Positions 46,001 through 57,660 are shown, counted from the first letter of the stretch. The stretch: DNA of 64,000 nucleotides from Chrysoperla carnea (GCF_905475395.1 NC_058337.1:10466983-10530982), one strand, 5' to 3'. Notes: generated by a model from the letters alone, not told the origin. Program-made: numbers and translations.

Positions 46001-49000
46001 AATTCGCATGAACATGATTTTGTTGAGGACACTCAAACAAAAATTTTCCACTATCTCCCATAAAAATCTATTGACGCGGAGTTTTTTCCTTGTCAAATGT
46101 TTCGTTTCCTACAGTATTAATATCATATCAAGATTATATAAATTGAATAAATAATTTGTTTTTAAAGGTACAAGAACTTATAGTTTCACTGCAATGCCCT
46201 CCTTTCCTTACATCTTTTTAAGCAACAATATTTTATGTAAACGGAACAAAAATATTATACAGGGTATTCCAGGAGTTACGGACGCCTTTGTTGCATCAGG
46301 TAGAAAATAAAATTGTAAGAAGAAAAGTCCTTTTGCATTTTTTGATCCGATGCACGGATAATTAGGTATTAATTATAATAGGCAGCCAATCAGAAGCGCG
46401 CTACAGCGACAACACAAGTGGGGGTGGGGAATAGTAAAAAACTGCGATAATGAGACCGCGAGAACTTCAACGCTACGCTGGCGTATACGTATTCAAGTGT
46501 GTTAATGTTTAGGAAGGAGTGGGTGTAAGTGCATCCGATCAAAAAAATGGAAGAAGACTTTTCGTCTTAGAATTTTATTTTCTATCTGATGCAACAAGGA
46601 GATCCGTTATTTCTGGGACACTCTTTATATAATGTCAATCAACTTTAATTTAAAAGGAATTTAAAATTTTAATCGCTATTATCTTTTTATTTTTATAGTG
46701 GTGTAATTGTACCAGGAGGTTTTGGAAAACGTGGTATAGAAGGTAAAATAGAAGCTTCAACCTGGTGTCGCGAAACAAAGAAACCATTCTTAGGAATATG
46801 TCTGGGTTTACAAACCGCTGTTATTGAATATGCACGAAATGTATTGAAAAAAGAAGGAGCACATTCTAAAGAAATCGATCCAATGACACCACATCCAGTC
46901 ATAATTGATATGCCAGAACATCATAAAGGTGGTATGGGCGGTACAATGCGTGTGGGTAAACGGCGAACAGTATTCAAGTCAAATAAAAACTCTATTCTAA
47001 GTAAGTCAACCGAAATTGCATCTATATAAGTTTTACGGCCATTTTCCTCTCTTATTGCTAAGCGAAAACGGAATCTATCTCAATTTAAAGATCGATTCAG
47101 AATTTAAAATACAATCTCTAAAAATTTTTAATTAAAAAGTTTAAACGCCACCCTTTAAAATTTATTTGATTTTTTTTTTTTTGGTCGGTAAAAAAATGAC
47201 GAATACTATTTTTAATATAAAGCGCGTACTTAAATGAACAAAAAAACGATCACGATCTTAAAATTGGATTTTTCGGTCAATTTTGAATTTAGAAAATCGA
47301 ATAAAAAACGAAAATGTGCACAATTATTTCAGTTACATTTTAGAATTTTTATTGAAAAAAAAAAAAAACTTTATTTGATGCATAGATCTTTTGAAATTTA
47401 TAAAAAACTTTTTAAAACCTTTCAAATAATCCAAATTTTTTAAAAACCACCCATCCGTCCTAAGTAGTCGATTTTTTGATACGAAGCTGTTACAATCTAA
47501 TAAACATCAGTTTATACTGTGCTAAATTTCAAAGCTGTAACACTTTTTTTCTTATAGATATTTAATTTTATTGTACTATGTCCCGGATGTATCCGGAAAA
47601 AGAAAAATCTTTAGCCAAAAGTTATCAAGAACAGTAGAGGACATTCGCCTGTGTCTTTGACTTTGACCTGAAAATCTAGTTTCAAGGTCATTTGACCTTG
47701 ATCTTTAAATAATCTTGAAAATTTGTCTCGGGTTAAAAAATTATTAACATAGGCGAATGCACTTTATCGTCCTTGGTGACTTACAAAAAATTTTTTAAGC
47801 TTGCGTATTTTCGTTCGATTAAATGCAATAAGGACATATTTTTAAGTCGCGAAAAAATTGTTTCAAATAAAAAATGTTAGTTTTCATATGAGAATCCACT
47901 TTCTTATTTAAAGAGTATTATTCTATCTGCTACCTTTTAGGATGTAAATCGATTATTAATGCAATCCGGAGAACTAGTTCCAATCTGATGTCAGAACATG
48001 ATGTTCCCCATCAAACTCTGCAACTTTGGTTAAAGTTATTTTTTTATTACAAAATAAGCTATTAGCCACAATAGATTAAAATAGTCCACCTTGTATACTA
48101 ATATTTTTTGCGTTGGTAATTATAAAATGGATTAGAAAAATACTTTTTTCTGGCACCATATCAATGGCGTATGCTCCAAGCGAATGCTTAAAAAAAAGTT
48201 ATTTCAATTTGTAGTGCTTACAATATCTTTTTTTTTTTTATTTTAGAAAAATTATATAATAACGTGGACTATATCGAAGAAAGGCATCGTCATAGGTACG
48301 AAGTAAATCCTGAATATATACAAGAATTTGAAGCAGCTGGATTACATTTTGTTGGTTAGTATATATGGTGATTCGTAATGATCGCTTTTATGCAATAACT
48401 TTGATTGAGTTATCAAGATGATAAAAAAATTTTTTTCTTTTAAATTTTACGTCAAAAAGTCTTCATAAAAATGCTTATTGTCAAGCAAATACGCGTCGAA
48501 TGCCGAAATCTGCATCTTTCTAGCACGTCTACAAGTGCCTTAGAATTTTTATCAGAAAGCGAGTGAGTGAGTGAGTCAGTCAGCCACGACAAAAACTCAA
48601 TTCATTGAGGTCAATTGGATTTCAGTTAAAAGCTAGTATACAGAGTTTTTAGACGTGGCTTAGAGACGTACTAGTATACAGACTTGACTATATAAATACT
48701 TGACCATATTTTGAATCCTTACATGTGTAAACTCATCCACGAGACCTACTTATTTATACCAATAACCAATCGAAAAAGCATTTGTTAGGAAAATTATAGT
48801 TATTCGATTTTTGCCGTAAGTTTCAAGTTATTATACGTCAAATATTAAAAACTATCTTTCTAGCATACTTAGAAGTAAATTAAACGTAATTGGTCACGTT
48901 ACAAGACTAATACAGTCAATTTTTGGAATTTTAGTTTAAAATTTTTATTCTCAATTTTATTTTATAATTAACGAAGTCTCAATTTTTCTATTTAGCTCTA

Positions 49001-49646
49001 AGTTAGTGTATTATCTGAATAAATATAAAATTATACTAAAATAAATTTTTATTTTGTAACTTTTAGGTCAAGATGTTGATAAAGAACGTATGGAAATTAT
49101 TGAACTGGCGGATCATCCTTATTATGTTGGTACACAATACCATCCAGAATACTTATCACGTCCGTTATCTCCATCACCGCCATTCTTAGGTTTAATTTTA
49201 GCATCAGTTGGGAAATTAGCTAGTTATTTGAATCGTGGATGTCGTTTATCACCACGTGAATTATCCGATTACGAAACAGGTACGTGTTTGGTCATTTCCT
49301 TCAAAAATTTTATATATATTCAATCATAAATTTTTATTAAGTTTTTCATTGGACAATCGATTAGACTTATCAAAGTACTCTCTTACTATTCAGTTTCATA
49401 AGGACACCAAAAGAAAACTTCAAGTTTTCGCAATGAATTGAATATAAAATATAATTATTCTATTATGTATTCAATGATTTTAGTTAGTCTACTTTAAGAT
49501 AATATTTTAAATTGAAATAATTTTCACTAGGTCGGTTTATTTCAGATGATGACGATATTTTAATCAATCAATTATCAGTATCGACACATGGAATATCTTT
49601 ATCTGATAATGGTGGTTTAAGCAGCGGCAGTAATGCGAGTATGTGA
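40096..49646 (+). CDS. CTPsyn: CTP synthase
   Basis: Seven exons: 40096-40270, 43181-43351, 44690-45449, 46699-47000, 48247-48354, 49067-49279 and 49546-49646 (TGA). Total 1830 nt, 609 aa (human CTPS1 591). It makes CTP from UTP, ATP and glutamine in the cytosol. The N-terminal amidoligase domain begins [17 protein letters not shown] with the ATP-binding loop (residues 11-20), then [27 protein letters not shown] split across introns 1-2. The class I glutaminase domain has nucleophile Cys403 in FLGICLGLQ and the His531/Glu533 pair in QYHPE. All splice phases fit. The last intron offers two in-frame acceptors, 49531 and 49546 (see findings). Introns 1, 3 and 4 carry several transposons. Confidence 0.97.
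40675..42213 (+). mobile_element. Helitron-like element, partly duplicated and interrupted
   Basis: Starts TCTTATATATTTAAACGAGC at 40675. The first 166 bp are repeated (second start 40841). The second copy is broken after ATTCTTGTATA by the fold-back element at 40875-41903. It then resumes at about 41920 (TCAACGATCTTGGAAATGGC) and ends with a perfect hairpin ACCGAGC-GAA-GCTCGGT (42184-42200) and CATCCAGATATT. The exact 3' boundary is uncertain because the final CTRRT is degraded. Lies in CTP synthase intron 1. Confidence 0.65.
40875..41903. mobile_element. 1.03-kb fold-back element with long arms
   Basis: Starts CGGGGTGTTCCAAACCACCC; its end complements to CTGGGTGTTCCAAACCACCC. Each arm is about 320 bp (40875-41195 and 41580-41903). 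Both encode the same fortuitous reading frame (…[15 protein letters not shown]…), once per strand. The middle holds about 380 bp of unique T-rich DNA. TATATA on both sides suggests a TA target. No transposase. Confidence 0.9.
42441..43060. mobile_element. CAGGGTGGAC element, copy 1 (intron 1 of CTPsyn)
   Basis: TA-flanked CAGGGTGGACTATTTTAATC start at 42441. The body shares landmarks, inverted, with 47590-48093: ATGTTCTGACATCA, GAACGTAGTTCTCCGG, AAAACTAACATTTTTTATTT, TTGCATTAAATCGAAAGAAAATA, GACCTGAA/TTCAGGTCAAAG. An internal inverted repeat (GACTTAAAAATATGATTATTGC / GCAATAACGACATATTTTCAAGTC) makes it a fold-back type. The right end is unclear. Confidence 0.75.
43670..44070. repeat. Family A fragment
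   Basis: CACAAGACCACTAGTTCAAGC, CAGGTAAACAGTGATGTTTAC and CCTATACCAAAATTTTGTTCG...ATCAATATTTCTAAGCC match family A, inverted terminal orientation. A T-run (about 43600-43619) precedes it. CTPsyn intron 2. Confidence 0.7.
46260..46626. mobile_element. MITE in CTPsyn intron 3
   Basis: The left arm CAGGGTATTCCAGGAGTTACGG...TTGTTGCATCAGGTAGAAAA pairs with the right arm TTTTCTATCTGATGCAACAA...CCGTTATTTCTGGGACACTCTT. Arms are about 80 bp, total about 367 bp. The middle is GC-richer (CCAATCAGAAGCGCGC). Non-coding. Confidence 0.85.
47590..48093. mobile_element. CAGGGTGGAC element, copy 2, opposite strand (intron 4 of CTPsyn)
   Basis: Reverse-orientation partner of 42441-43060. It ends ...TAGTCCACCTTG (48093), followed by TA. 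It holds ATTAAATGCAATAAGGACATATTTTTAAGTCGC, AAAAAATGTTAGTTTTC, CCGGAGAACTAGTTC and GATGTCAGAACATGATG. The left end is not resolved. Confidence 0.75.
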
Positions 49647-49682
49647 AATCACATACAAAGATAAAGAAGATCTATTATTGTA

Positions 49683-49688
49683 AATAAA
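49683..49688 (+). terminator. Polyadenylation signal AATAAA of CTP synthase
   Basis: AATAAA 37 bp after the stop codon. Confidence 0.6.
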
Positions 49689-49699
49689 TTTAATAATTA

Positions 49700-50339
49700 T
49701 CTATATTTTATTTTTGTTAAACAAAAGGAAATACAATTTAATAATAATTATATATTATTTTAACTTAATGCTGAGTATAAAAATAATTCACTTACAGGAA
49801 ACAATAAAAACAAAATTCAAATGTCAATTCTTTGACAATTCACTGGTTGGTTTATAAAATTTTATACCAGAAATATGATTATACTTTTCGTAAGATATTT
49901 AACGTGAAAATACCACGCTGTCTTTTTTAATAATTTTCAATTTGTTTAATAGCTTAACAATAAATTTGTTATGAGGAAACAAAAAAAAGGTCGGGAAATT
50001 TTAACTATACTTTGAAAGCAAGTAGTATTACTTGCAAGTTCCGTAAAATTTTTTTTTGCTTTGTGGAAAAACACTGCCTCAAAATGTAACACAAATTAAT
50101 ATTTAGCGGAAAAAACAAATTTTCCCCTTTTTATGGTGTAATACTTCGAAAATCTGACGCGATGGATAAATTTTGAAATTGAATTTGGATTCATCCACTC
50201 AAAATCCATTAGAAATGTTATTTTGCATAACTGTTAACGAAAGATAAAGTTAAATGTTGTGAACCAGTGTTATTACTAATAATTGTAAATTATAAATTAA
50301 ATTTTACCATTGTAACATGCCCTAGAAATAGGGTGCTGC
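49700..50339. other. Intergenic AT-rich DNA behind CTP synthase
   Basis: No coding or repeat boundary that I can support. Confidence 0.4.
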
Positions 50340-51235
50340 TCAGTGAAAACATGACATATTTTACGTAAACATGACATAATGGTGACTCAATTTATGATGT
50401 TAATATGATGTCATATTGATTTACCTCACTATTATATCATGCTGACATTATTCGATTTTGATATGATTTGATTTTGATTTTGATATGATGTCATTATTAT
50501 GATTTTAATGTTACGTAAAACTGATGTAATATTTTAATCACATTGTGACGTCATATCAAAGTCCTAAGTTTACGTATTATTTACGTAATATGTGAATCGT
50601 ATTCTTGCCTCAGAAACATGTCATACTGTTACGTAAAAATGATGTCACATTTTAATCACATTGTGACGTCATATAAAAGTAATAAATTTACGTATTATTT
50701 ACGTAATAACTTTATTATTGTCTAACAGGAATTGAATAGATCAATTCATTACATATCGCCGACATTTTCATCTCGTGACATCGAGCAACGTAAAAATTAG
50801 ATAAACCTTACGTAAAGAAAAGTTATATCTAAGGAAGGTATTTGACATCACCATGACATCATTTGAATTACAAACTCGTGACATATATAATTAAGTCATA
50901 TATATGTCAATTTTACGACATGTTTACGTCATATATGTTATGTAAAAATCTTACGTCAGGAAGTGGGAAATAACGAGTTAAAACTGACTCATCTGCGACT
51001 TATATCTTATGAAATTATGACATCATTTTCAGGTCATTTTAATTACAATATCGTGACATATAATAACGTAAGAATTATGTAAACCTTTCGTAAGGATAAT
51101 TCATATTTAAGTGAGATATTTGACATAAACGTGACGTCACTATCATTGTTAGATCATTTTAATGTCAATTAGGTCATATAGATGTCAATTTTACGTCATG
51201 TTTACGTCATTTATATTTCGATTTTTAATTATTAA
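50340..51235. repeat. Tandem array dense in TTACGTAA / TGACGTCA palindromes
   Basis: Two tandem systems. In the first, TTACGTAAAA...ATTTTAATCACATTGTGACGTCATAT...TTTACGTATTATTTACGTAATA recurs with period 118 bp (50511 and 50629). In the second, AAACCTT-CGTAA...TATTTGACAT...ATGTCAATTTTACG-CATGTTTACGTCAT recurs with period about 278 bp (50803 and 51081). TTACGTAA, TGACGTCA, TGACATCA and near matches occur more than a dozen times. No frame. The origin could be a degenerate satellite or transposon. Confidence 0.75.
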
Positions 51236-51600
51236 TTATCTCTTAAAAAAATTAAATGAGCAAACTCATTGTATAAAAAATAAAATATATAATGTTTTAT
51301 ACTCAGCTTTAATATAAAATACGGGTTGTCCCCGTAACTATCACGTTAGGACCATATACTGATATAGTATGTACATCTGATTCTGATCAGAAAAATCTTT
51401 AGAAGTTTTTCGATTCCATGTATGATTATTGAGTTAGGGCTGCGATTATTATCGCTTTTAGTATTAAGAAAAGAAATTGTCGAAAATAAAACTTAATATA
51501 GTTTATTTATATATATATATATTATAGTTCATTTGCTTACTATTTATTCTCCTTAGTTTTTAAAATTTACATTCAGTGGCAGGCCCTTGCGCAGGAATCA
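51236..51600. other. AT-rich spacer
   Basis: Nothing coding; short (AT)n at about 51511-51526. Confidence 0.4.
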
Positions 51601-51639
51601 TTGAATGGGGTTATCAAACTACCCTAGGTTAATTCTGCG

Positions 51640-52625
51640 AGGTACAGAAAAAAACTTTTCCAAAACTATGTGCGCATCGCCTTCTACATCGCGATGTATA
51701 TTGAGCCAGGCTAAACGGTTTAGCCGATCTGCAGACATTGTCGATCTAAGGTAAATTTTGTTGTTGCTTAGAGTCTGAATGAAATCTTCGATGAGACGAA
51801 CTGGGTATCGGTCAGGGATTGTCCGGTCGTTTAGACGACGGTAATCTCAACACGGGCGAAAATCTTCGCCTTTTTTAGGTACCATGTGTAGAGGTGATGC
51901 CCAACTACTTGATCTATAATCGTGTCTATAATAATCTTGTATAGGATTGGTGTCAATTAAACATTTATTGCGAACATCCACCAACAACACGAAATGTGAC
52001 AGGAAATCTAAACCTATTATGAGTTTTTGTACATCCGCAATTACGAAGTTCCAAGTGTGTACGCGCTTAAAACCTAAATCTATTGACAAAGTTTTGAAAC
52101 CGTAAGTGGTTATTTTTGAACCGTTAGCGGCGAAAAGATTATAATCCGTTTTAGCGCTTTTTTTCTTTAATTAATGTTCGTGGAAAACACAAGTCGGCGC
52201 CTGTGTCAACGAGAAATTATATTTTTGAAAGGCGATCGACTATAAAAAATGCGGCGAATGTTTCAGCTGGTAAGCTCCCTCGAGAGTTTTCCTGGTAAGT
52301 ACATGGCTTGGTCAATTTTTTTGCTGCGTTACCAAAACGGAAATGGTAGAAACATATTCTTGGTTTCGCTTTATCTATTTGTCGGTCGCTACTTTTGAAT
52401 CTGACTCGTTGTGAATTCCCCTTGTTTCGGTAATAATTGCTTGCATTACCAAATCGAGCTATCGCGACTATTTCTTGCTTAAGTTCTTTTGTGACTTTAT
52501 TAACTATTTATTCTATTTGATTTTCGTTTGTAATCGTAGAAACTTGAGGGATTAACGTGCCGTCGTGTACTGCGTCTGCCATTTTGGCGATGATGTCCGC
52601 GCCAGAATCTCTGCGTAGCTAAAAT
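51640..52625 (-). pseudogene. Ty3/gypsy-type retrotransposon relic (gag end, protease, RT start)
   Basis: Read on the minus strand: gag-like sequence from about 52620; a zinc-knuckle-like segment (CFYHFRFGN) near 52350; the aspartic protease motif LVDTGAD near 52200; IIGLDFLSHF as the protease C-terminal part (ILG-like); then the reverse transcriptase opening WASPLHMVPKK and DFRPC. The next conserved Gly codon is a stop (TGA), followed by DYRRLNDRTIPDRYP. There is at least one further frame shift between gag and protease. No catalytic YxDD region, integrase or LTRs are seen, so it is truncated and dead. Confidence 0.8.
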
Positions 52626-52819
52626 GGCTCTGATGATTGGTGGTTATCTACTTAGCCATAACGAACGAATTAATGTAATAGGTATTGCTAAATTTCTTAA
52701 ATGGCGCAAGCATGGTTTACGATCGCCCATGACTTCGTGCTCAAAAAGACCTCGTGTTTTTTCTTCTTATGTGTTTTCTTCTTTTCTTCTTCTCAGTCTG
52801 TCTATTAATTCCTTTTTTA

Positions 52820-53075
52820 TATATGAATAGAATTTTTTTTCGTTTTTCGAGTATGTTTCACAAGACCGCTAGTTGAAGTAACCTGCAAATTTTCAACTCT
52901 CTTACCTTTTGTAGTTTTGGAGAAAATGAATACCAAAGTTTTTCTTTAGTTGTGCCCACACGCGTAAACAGTGATGTTCACGAAAGAATGATTTAAACAA
53001 AAGTTGTTAATTTCTTTATAAGAAATAAATTTTACATTTAAGCTTTTGTTCTATCTTTAACGGTTTATTTGATTG
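52820..53075. repeat. Family A fragment
   Basis: GTTTCACAAGACCGCTAGTTGAAG, GCGTAAACAGTGATGTTCACG and TTACATTTAAGCTTTTGTTCTATC...ACGGTTTA match family A. Confidence 0.7.
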
Positions 53076-53308
53076 AGTGAGTTAATTTGATTAAGAATTC
53101 TTTTGTAATTTGTAAAAAACTGATTAAAATTTTTTTTGATTTAAAAACGATAATTTACTAATGCTTACCTCTTTAGTGGTACATCAAATGAAAAAAACTG
53201 TGAAATTAGCTTCTGTCTTCGAATTGTATTCTCTATAATATGATCCCCGAATGTGGTAGATACAGGGCACCTATTTACATTAGTTATAGAATAGTCTATA
53301 AATTATAT

Positions 53309-53858
53309 ACACCCTGGTGGAATATTTTCTATCAATAACAATTCTGAAAAACTTTTCAGAATTAATCAAAGTAAAATTTAAAACATTTCAGATTTTCGAA
53401 AAATTATATACCATATAAAAACTTATCAGGAGGAGGTTTATGGATTTAGTATTTATATTTATATTTTATACATTTTTATATTTTATTTACAGATTTTTTT
53501 AATATACACGGCAGCTTGATCATTTGTGGTTTACATACTGATCAAGATATATTGAAAAAGGCGCCTGAAAGAATATATAACTTAAGATTACAAGTAATTA
53601 ATTTTTCAAAAATCTGTAATATTTTAAATTTTACTCTGATTAATTCTGAAAAAGTCTTACTATTATGTTAGCTTTATTTTAATAAAATGTCTGATTAATT
53701 CTGAAAAAGTCATCTAGTAGAATCCAAAAACTTATAAAAATGTAGTCTTCAAACTGCTTATTAATAAGTTTTCCATAGATCTTTTTAGACTTTTTCAGAG
53801 TGTTTCAGAATTTTTTAGACTTACTTAGTCATTTTAGACCATTGACAGAAAATATTTC
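53309..53858. mobile_element. TIR element with CCCTG(G/A)TGGAA ends
   Basis: Left end CACCCTGGTGGAATATTTTCTATCA; right-end complement TGCCCTGATGGAAATATTTTCTGTCA. Inside, TTCTGAAAAACTTTTCAGAATTAATC repeats in both orientations. Related sequence lies in RPE intron 3 (about 33475-33960, e.g. GACTTTTTCAGAATTAATCAG and AAATTTAAAACATTTCACATTTTCG). No coding. Confidence 0.7.
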
Positions 53859-55134
53859 CATCAGGGCATTTAAAATAAAACAATGTTACTATTTTTTTAT
53901 ATTTAAATATTTTATAAAATGAAACAACAAAAGAATTAAAAAGCATTTTTATGATTTTATTTTATGTTGAAAGATTATCTTTTAATTTTTGTACAAACTG
54001 TTTACTGTTTACTATAAAATTATATTGATGAGTAGGTAAGTCCTGCGATTCAGCAGTTCAACTAGTTGATTATTATTAATAATGTTTTGGTATTATTTGT
54101 GTATCAAATATGTATTAGTATAGAATTATTTATTAAAAAATAATGACTTTTTATTAAAAATTCATTGTAATTATTTATTTTAAAAAAATGTTTCAGATTT
54201 CTTGAAAAAAAATCATCGAATTTGAAAGCTTAAAAGAATGTTTTCACAGGGATAGAGCTATTTGAAATTCAGGTAAAATTTTGTGTAAAAATTTTGCTCC
54301 TTTAATACTTTGTAGCAGCGTAGAAACTAAAGAAACTAATTAATGCAATAGAATCAGGACAAAACATTTTTAACACCTATTCATAAGAGGAAGGGGTACC
54401 TAATGAAAGAATATATTTTTAGAAAAAAAACTACAATTATTCATTTTAAAGCGCCAAACTTTGCTAAACTGTATTTTTAGGTCTAAATGTTACATTTTCA
54501 CTTAGTAGTTGAAATGTTGAGTTACGTAACATTAGAAAACTAAAATAAAATAAAAAAGAACGTGCTTCTTGCAACAATTTTTTTTTTCTAAAAATATTCT
54601 TTCATTGGGGCACACAGTCTCTTTTTATAATATATAAAGAAAACATCAAATCGTATGACTTTGTTTTTTTTCGTTATTCTGGGGCGGAAATGAGGTTTTA
54701 TCGATACCCCTCCTTTTGGTATTTTACCTTTCAGAGTACATTGTTTTCAAAAATGCAAAAAAAATTATCTCTGCCGTACGCCGTGCTCGTTTTTCTTTAC
54801 AAAATACAACAATTTGGATCGTAATTTTTTTTCAGCTTCATATAAGTTTGACGTATTGCCTAAATTTATGAAAACTCCATCCGATAAACTTAAGAAGTGA
54901 GGTAAGTGTTTTTTTGGTTTCTTGGTATCATTCCAAAGGACTTCTCTAATTTTCTATCCCTTAAGCCCTTATGTTTCGGAGAAAATTCATCGAAAAATAT
55001 TGTAAGTATTTCAATTTGATTTTTTCCGACTAATTTTTTTTCTTTCATGCCATTTTAAAAAAATTTTTTTATTTGAAAAAAATGAGAAATAAGTTTATTT
55101 CTGAATATGTTTGTTGGAATGGAAATGTTACAGG
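53859..55134. other. AT-rich stretch, nothing recognised
   Basis: No open frame with a known domain, no clear repeat ends. Confidence 0.4.
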
Positions 55135-55460
55135 AAACAACTTCACTGTTTACCCGCGAGGGCGCAAATTAAGTTTGAAACATTATATAGTATGTATTTA
55201 TATACACGTATTGTATATATTTTAAATTTATACGTTACATATATTATGTATGTGTTTGCTTTTTTATAGTATATCATATACTATATCCAATGGGAATAGT
55301 GAGAATAAAGATGCTCTTATTACTTTGTACGTAAGATTGGCTATCTTTCGTTACTTATATAACGCAAAAAAACAAACGATAGAGTAATCAACACTGTCTA
55401 TACATGATATTTCAACAATTAACTCATTCAATGGTTTGTTTTCATTTGTTGTTAATGAAT
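55135..55460. repeat. Family A internal fragment
   Basis: CTTCACTGTTTACCCGCGAGGGCG at 55140, then GAGTAATCAACACTGTCTATACATG and TTTCAACAATTAACTCATTCAATGG, as in the middle of the 5930-6945 element. Confidence 0.7.
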
Positions 55461-56059
55461 TTACACCTTTGAGGGGGCATGTTGAATAATTGTAAGCAAA
55501 GTTCAAAAATTAAATTATTTACTTATTTGAAATAATCTCTTGTATCGCAGATGTATTTAGAGGGAAAATATTATAGTAATTGCATTATCACTCATTCAAC
55601 CATTTTTAGTAATTTTGAAAATATATTTTTAAAGACAGAAAGTAAAATTAATAATTGTTTTAATTCAAATTTCCACATGCTACCCAAATCAAAATTTTGG
55701 GTAAGTAGATTCCCGGCGGCGGCTACGAGTAAAAACTGCAGATGATATTTTTTAAATGTCAGGTGCATAGCAATGAAAATTTATTCAAAATTGGCAATGA
55801 CCTAATGCCGATTGATAGCGAAACAAACATTATCGATGATCGAAAACAGATCAATTTAATTTTAAGAGACGCATGCTAAGTAAAAAAGATGTAGGTACAT
55901 GTATTTTAAGTAACAAGGGTGTTTTTAAATACTTTTTTCATGTATTCACTTTTTAGGGTACCAGCATTCGATGAAATAGCGGGAATCAATGGAAAAGGTC
56001 AATTTGGTACATATACAAAGTATAATTACTCAAAATTTTCGAAAGTATTTCCCAGTAAG

Positions 56060-56740
56060 AATTTTCAAGAATCCTTCACAAGACCACTAGTTGAAGCCTA
56101 CCTACAAATTTTCATCTACCTAGCTTTTATAGTTTACTCACGGATAAATAGGGATGCTTCCGAAAAAATGTTTCAAACAAAAGTAGTTTATTTTTTTTAA
56201 GGAACATTTTTTACATTTAAACTTTCGTTCTATTCCTAACGGTTTACTAGATAGGTCCTACACACCCAAGGCCCAATTGACCTATATGTAGCTCGGCCCA
56301 GAGACAGACAAACGGAAATGAACTAATTAGGTGATATTATGAACTCTAAATAAATTTTGGTATAGGTGTTTATAAAATCACTTAATTAGTCATTTTTCCG
56401 ATGTCAGTCCGTCTGTCCGCCCGTCCTTTTGTCAACACGATAACTCAAAAACGAAAAAATATATCAAACTGAGATTTTTATAGGGTAATTAGGAAGTAAA
56501 ATGTGAGGTCGAGTTCTCAAATGAGCAACATAGATCAAGGCCTTGGGTTCGTAAAATGTGAGGTCGAGTTCGTAAATGACCAACATAGATCAAGGTATTG
56601 GGTTCGTAGGAGCCATCTTGTAAATCGTTGGAGATTTAAATGTAAATAATTTCCCTTATAAAAAAATGAACAACTTTTGTCAGAATCATTTTTTCGTAAA
56701 CATCACTGTTTACTCGTGAGGGCGCATATATATATAATTA
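56060..56740. repeat. Family A, both arm types with internal duplication
   Basis: Inverted arm (TTCACAAGACCACTAGTTGAAG...CCTAACGGTTTACTAGATAGG) then direct arm (TTTTGGTATAGGTGTTTATAAAATCAC, CCGTCTGTCCGCCCGTCC, ...ATCACTGTTTACTCGTGAGGGCG). A piece of about 60 bp (AAAATGTGAGGTCGAGTTC...ACATAGATCAAGG) is duplicated at about 56498 and 56557. Confidence 0.75.
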
Positions 56741-57298
56741 TATAATTATTATTAATCAATAAAATTTCGTAAAAAATATGTCTCATCTGAGTATCAGATG
56801 GGTGAAGGTCCACCTTATACCGTCTCTTAGAGTATATCTTCAAACAGATGAAAGTTATTAATTGAAAAATTATTTTTTACTTTTGCTTTTCCTTGAAATC
56901 GGTTTAAAAAAACTATTGAAGGAAATGATTTGGCAACCACGTTTTGAAACGGCTCATATCTCATATCGTCATTGTAATTCCAAAAGTTCCAGTTTTTGTT
57001 ACCCGTGAGTTTTCGTTATCGATTATTAAATAAAAATAAATAATTCGAGGAACGAAAAAAGCTTTAAATTTCAAATCTTGATATATAGGACATTTTGTAA
57101 TTACAGTGATGATGTGATTCGGTCGTTGATGGTTCTTGTGATGTGACTTGAGGGGGTTGATCTTGTATATGGTTTAAAAATCATTGAGGGCAATATGGAA
57201 TGAATCTTTATACTAAATAAATTTCAAGTTTGCAAAAAAAATCCGTTCTTTAGGTGTTTTGCACACTTAGACCCAGGTGTTTGGTGAAAACGATAGCA

Positions 57299-57660
57299 GA
57301 AGCCAGTGCGTATTTAGAATTCGGAGCCTTGGGGCCAAAATTTGGTGGAGGCCCCTAAAATGTTTTCGTATATGGTGGAGTATATTCAAGTAAAATAATT
57401 TGATTACGTAAAGCATATAAAAAAGTTTTCTTGTATTATATTTGCACACTGGCAATCTTTTATTAACTTTAATCATCAAAGTACATATCGCGGAGAATGT
57501 CGCTTTCCAAACTGAGAAGCATGAGATTCGACTTTGAAATCTTTAGTTTTGAAAATGATCTTTCATAACTGGAATTAGTTACTATATCATCGATAAATAA
57601 AATACGAAGTGCCACTTCTACATTACAAAAAGTAGATTGCACATTATTTTGCAAAATTAT
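57299..57660 (-). pseudogene. hAT transposase C-terminal dimerisation-domain relic
   Basis: A minus-strand 61-codon frame (57654-57469) reads FCNVEVALRILFIDDIVTN, SSYERSFSKLKISKSN and LLSLESDILRD. This is the pattern of the hAT dimerisation domain (FPN-x-x-x-ALRI ... ERSFSKLK-IK ... L-SIE-D). It breaks off after the domain. Next to it, 57310-57360 (TTTAGAATTCGGAGCCTTGGG...GGAGGCCCC) looks like a hAT terminal region. N-terminal and catalytic parts are absent. Confidence 0.75.

Noticed and set aside
55919-56200. 93-codon frame with VPAFDEIAGINGKGQF
   Set aside because: Begins with an acceptor-like TTTTTAG, but the second half is family A repeat and there is no matching donor or partner exon.
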